The translations under genes were made by a program, and so were the position numbers. 64,000 bases of DNA from Henricia sp. BOLD:AAB3569 (lineage: Eukaryota > Echinodermata > Asteroidea > Spinulosida > Echinasteridae): positions 59,734-123,733 of the forward strand of contig JBBELK010000321.1 in assembly GCA_037783545.1 (NCBI GenBank), written 5' to 3'. Shown one piece after another: positions 61,467 through 64,000 of the stretch. Numbering within the stretch: position 1 is the stretch's first letter; every line of letters starts with the position of its first letter. The notes under the pieces were generated by a model. That model was not told where the DNA came from and ran no database searches. It saw nothing but the letters and a program-made list of their open reading frames with translations.

Positions 61467-64000
61467 TCCATTTCCCGGCGAAAGTCTGTCAATTTTGTAT
61501 GACAAGTGCGCAGTATAGAGAGTTTAGGGCATGCAAAATTTGAAGTTCGTCGGAACATTTTTCGACCTCCAAATTTGCCGACGTTTGGACCACACTTTGA
61601 CCAAATTGCCGAGCCAAACTGCGGTGCGTTAACGACAGTCCGAATGACTGAGCATGCGCACAACTCAGGAGTACCCCAAAGAGGTGTGTACAGACAGCCA
61701 CGGTTTGCGTGAGAGCAGTCAGGAAGCCTCAACCCAGTTTTTTCTAAACTTTGAAATTTCTCTGCCATTTCCAGGCGAAAGTCTGTCAATTTTTTATGAC
61801 AAGTGCGCAATATAGAGAGTTTAGGGCATGCAAAATTTGAAGTTCGTCGGAACATTTTTCGACCTCCAAATTTGCCGACGTTTGGACCACACTTTGACCA
61901 AATTGCCGAGCCAAACTGCGGTGCGTTAACGACAATCCGAATGAATGAGCATGCGCACAACTCAGGAGTATCCCAAAGAGGTGTGTACAGACAGCCACGG
62001 TTTGCGCGAGAGCAGTCAGGAAGCCTCAACCCAGTTTTTTCTAAACTTTGAAATTTCTCTGCCATTTCCCGGCGAAAGTCTGTCAATTTTTTATGACAAG
62101 TGCGCAATATAGAGAGTTTAGGGCATGCAAAATTTGAAGTTCGTCGGAACATTTTTCGACCTCCAAATTTGCCGACGTTTGGACCACACTTTGACCAAAT
62201 TGCCGAGCCAAACTGCGGTGCGTTAACGACAGTCCGAATGACTGAGCATGCGCACAACTCAGGAGTACCCCAAAGAGGTGTGTACAGACAGCCACGGTTT
62301 GCGCGAGAGCAGTCAGGAAGCCTCAACCCAGTTTTTTCTAAACTTTGAAATTTCTGTGCCATTTCCCGGCGAAAGTCTGTCAATTTTTTATGACAAGTGC
62401 GCAATATAGAGAGTTTAGGACATGCAAAATTTGAAGTTCGTCGGAACATTTTTCGACCTCCAAATTTGCCGACGTTTGGACCACACTTTGACCAAATTGC
62501 CGAGCCAAACTGCGGTGCGTTAACGACAGTCCGAATGACTGAGCATGCGCACAACTCAGGAGTACCCCAAAGAGGTGTGTACAGACAGCCACGGTTTGCG
62601 CGAGAGCAGTCAGGAAGCCTCAACCCAGTTTTTTCTAAACTTTGAAATTTCTCTGCCATTTCCCGGCGAAAGTCTGTCAATTTTTTATGACAAGTGCGCA
62701 ATATAGAGAGTTTAGGGCATGCAAAATTTGAAGTTCGTCGGAACATTTTTCGACCTCCAAATTTGCCGACGTTTGGACCACACTTTGACCAAATTGCCGA
62801 GCCAAACTGCGGTGCGTTAACGACAGTCCGAATGACTGAGCATGCGCACAACTCAGGAGTACCCCAAAGAGGTGTGTACAGACAGCCACGGTTTGCGCGA
62901 GAGCAGTCAGGAAGCCTCAACCCAGTTTTTTCTAAACTTTGAAATTTCTCTGCCATTTCCCGGCGAAAGTCTGTCAATTTTTTATGACAAGTGCGCAATA
63001 TAGAGAGTTTAGGGCATGCAAAATTTGAAGTTCGTCGGAACATTTTTCGACCTCCAAATTTGCCGACGTTTGGACCACACTTTGACCAAATTGCCGAGCC
63101 AAACTGCGGTGCGTTAACGACAATCCGAATGACTGAGCATGCGCACAACTCAGGAGTATCCCAAAGAGGTGTGTACAGACAGCCACGGTTTGCGTGAGAG
63201 CAGTCAGGAAGCCTCAACCCAGTTTTTTCTAAACTTTGAAATTTCTCTGCCATTTCCCGGCGAAAGTCTGTAAATTTTTTATGACAAGTGCGCAATATAG
63301 AGAGTTTAGGGCATGCAAAATTTGAAGTTCGTCGGAACATTTTTCGACCTCCAAATTTGCCGACGTTTGGACCACACTTTGACCGAATTGCCGAGCCAAA
63401 CTGCGGTGCGTTAACGACAGTCCGAATGACTGAGCATGCGCACAACTCAGGAGTACCCCAAAGAGGTGTGTACAGACAGCCACGGTTTGCGCGAGAGCAG
63501 TCAGGAAGCCTCAACCCAGTTTTTTCTAAACTTTGAAATTTCTCTGCCATTTCCCGGCGAAAGTCTGTCAATTTTTTATGACAAGTGCGCAATATAGAGA
63601 GTTTAGGGCATGCAAAATTTGAAGTTCGTCGGAACATTTTTCGACCTCCAAATTTGCCGACGTTTGGACCACACTTTGACCAAATTGCCGAGCCAAACTG
63701 CGGTGCGTTAACGACAATCCGAATGACTGAGCATGCGCACAACTCAGGAGTATCCCAAAGAGGTGTGTACAGACAGCCACGGTTTGCGTGAGAGCAGTCA
63801 GGAAGCCTCAACCCAGTTTTTACTAAACTTTGAAATTTCTCTGCCATTTCCCGGCGAAAGTCTGTCAATTTTTTATGACAAGTGCGCAATATAGAGAGTT
63901 TAGGGCATGCAAAATTTGAAGTTCGTCGGAAAATTTTTCTACCTCCAAATTTGCCGACGTTTGGACCACACTTTGTCCAAATTGCCGAGCCAAACTGCGG

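Larger units (their letters stand above)
45855..64000. repeat. 297-bp satellite array, right block
   Basis: The array resumes in the same orientation and in exact register after the insertion. It runs through the remainder of unit 152, then 60 complete units from 46040 to 63874 and a 126-bp partial unit at the window edge. Sequence and variant types are continuous with the left block; for example GTTCAGGG units lie on both sides of the insertion (42638 and 44421 before; 46040, 46932 and 48122 after). No gene is seen. Confidence 0.98.

Noticed and set aside
126-63791. Hundreds of 68-103-codon frames on both strands, one or more per monomer
   Set aside because: Each is the same monomer read in a different frame. 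They recur with the repeat and carry no independent evidence.
653-63889. Long minus-strand open frames (for example 653-5716, 51018-54269, 60827-63889) as a giant repeat protein gene
   Set aside because: They follow from a stop-free 297-bp monomer. They begin and end at T-tract length changes, are interrupted by an amplified stop variant, and vary mostly at amino-acid-changing positions. No start context, domain or intron structure supports them.
1-64000. CRISPR array
   Set aside because: The repeat is 297 bp with no unique spacers and no cas genes. The periodicity is that of satellite DNA.
1-64000. tRNA, rRNA (including 5S) or spliceosomal RNA gene clusters in tandem
   Set aside because: A 297-bp period could suggest a 5S array, but no A-box, C-box or recognisable 5S sequence is present in the monomer.

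Overview
The whole window is one head-to-tail satellite DNA array with a monomer of 297 bp, broken once by a 727-bp unrelated insertion. Taking the conserved ATGACAAG as position 1 of the monomer, I count 212 complete units by spacing. Of these, 151 lie before the insertion, one carries it, and 60 follow it. Partial units of 135 bp and 126 bp sit at the two window edges, so the array continues past both ends. I see no gene that I would call real, and no tRNA, rRNA or CRISPR. A long, uniform, gene-free tandem array with nested higher-order duplications is typical of eukaryotic heterochromatin (pericentromere, centromere or subtelomere). The sequence alone does not let me name the organism.

Layout: (1) 1 to about 15.5 kb holds near-canonical monomers. 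The first 7.6 kb has a local two-monomer (594-bp) rhythm marked by an AAAGTGCC variant. (2) About 15.5-41.4 kb is a mosaic of diagnostic variants (TTTCACC, CCTCCACATTT, TTTGCCCACG, CAATTTGTTATG). It includes a three-monomer rhythm and a 32-monomer block of about 9.51 kb present twice in tandem (about 19.23-28.74 and 28.74-38.41 kb). (3) 41.3-45.0 kb is a six-monomer (1783-bp) tandem duplication. (4) 45128-45854 is the insertion. It contains an 11-bp-arm hairpin at its left edge, a 67-bp minisatellite and a 27-bp duplication at its right junction. (5) 45.9-49.3 kb has a four-monomer (1190-bp) rhythm. (6) 48.6-61.5 kb is a 22-monomer block of about 6.54 kb present twice in tandem. (7) 61.5-64 kb is ordinary monomers with a few private variants.

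The long minus-strand open frames (up to 1687 codons) arise because 297 is 99 codons and the consensus lacks a stop in one frame. The frame is lost at single-base changes in two T-tracts, and a stop-creating variant has been amplified to 28 monomers, so I read them as non-coding. The biology here is the mode of array evolution: repeated unequal exchange or replication-slippage duplications of 2, 3, 4, 6, 22 and 32 monomers, some extremely recent, plus one possible mobile-element insertion.
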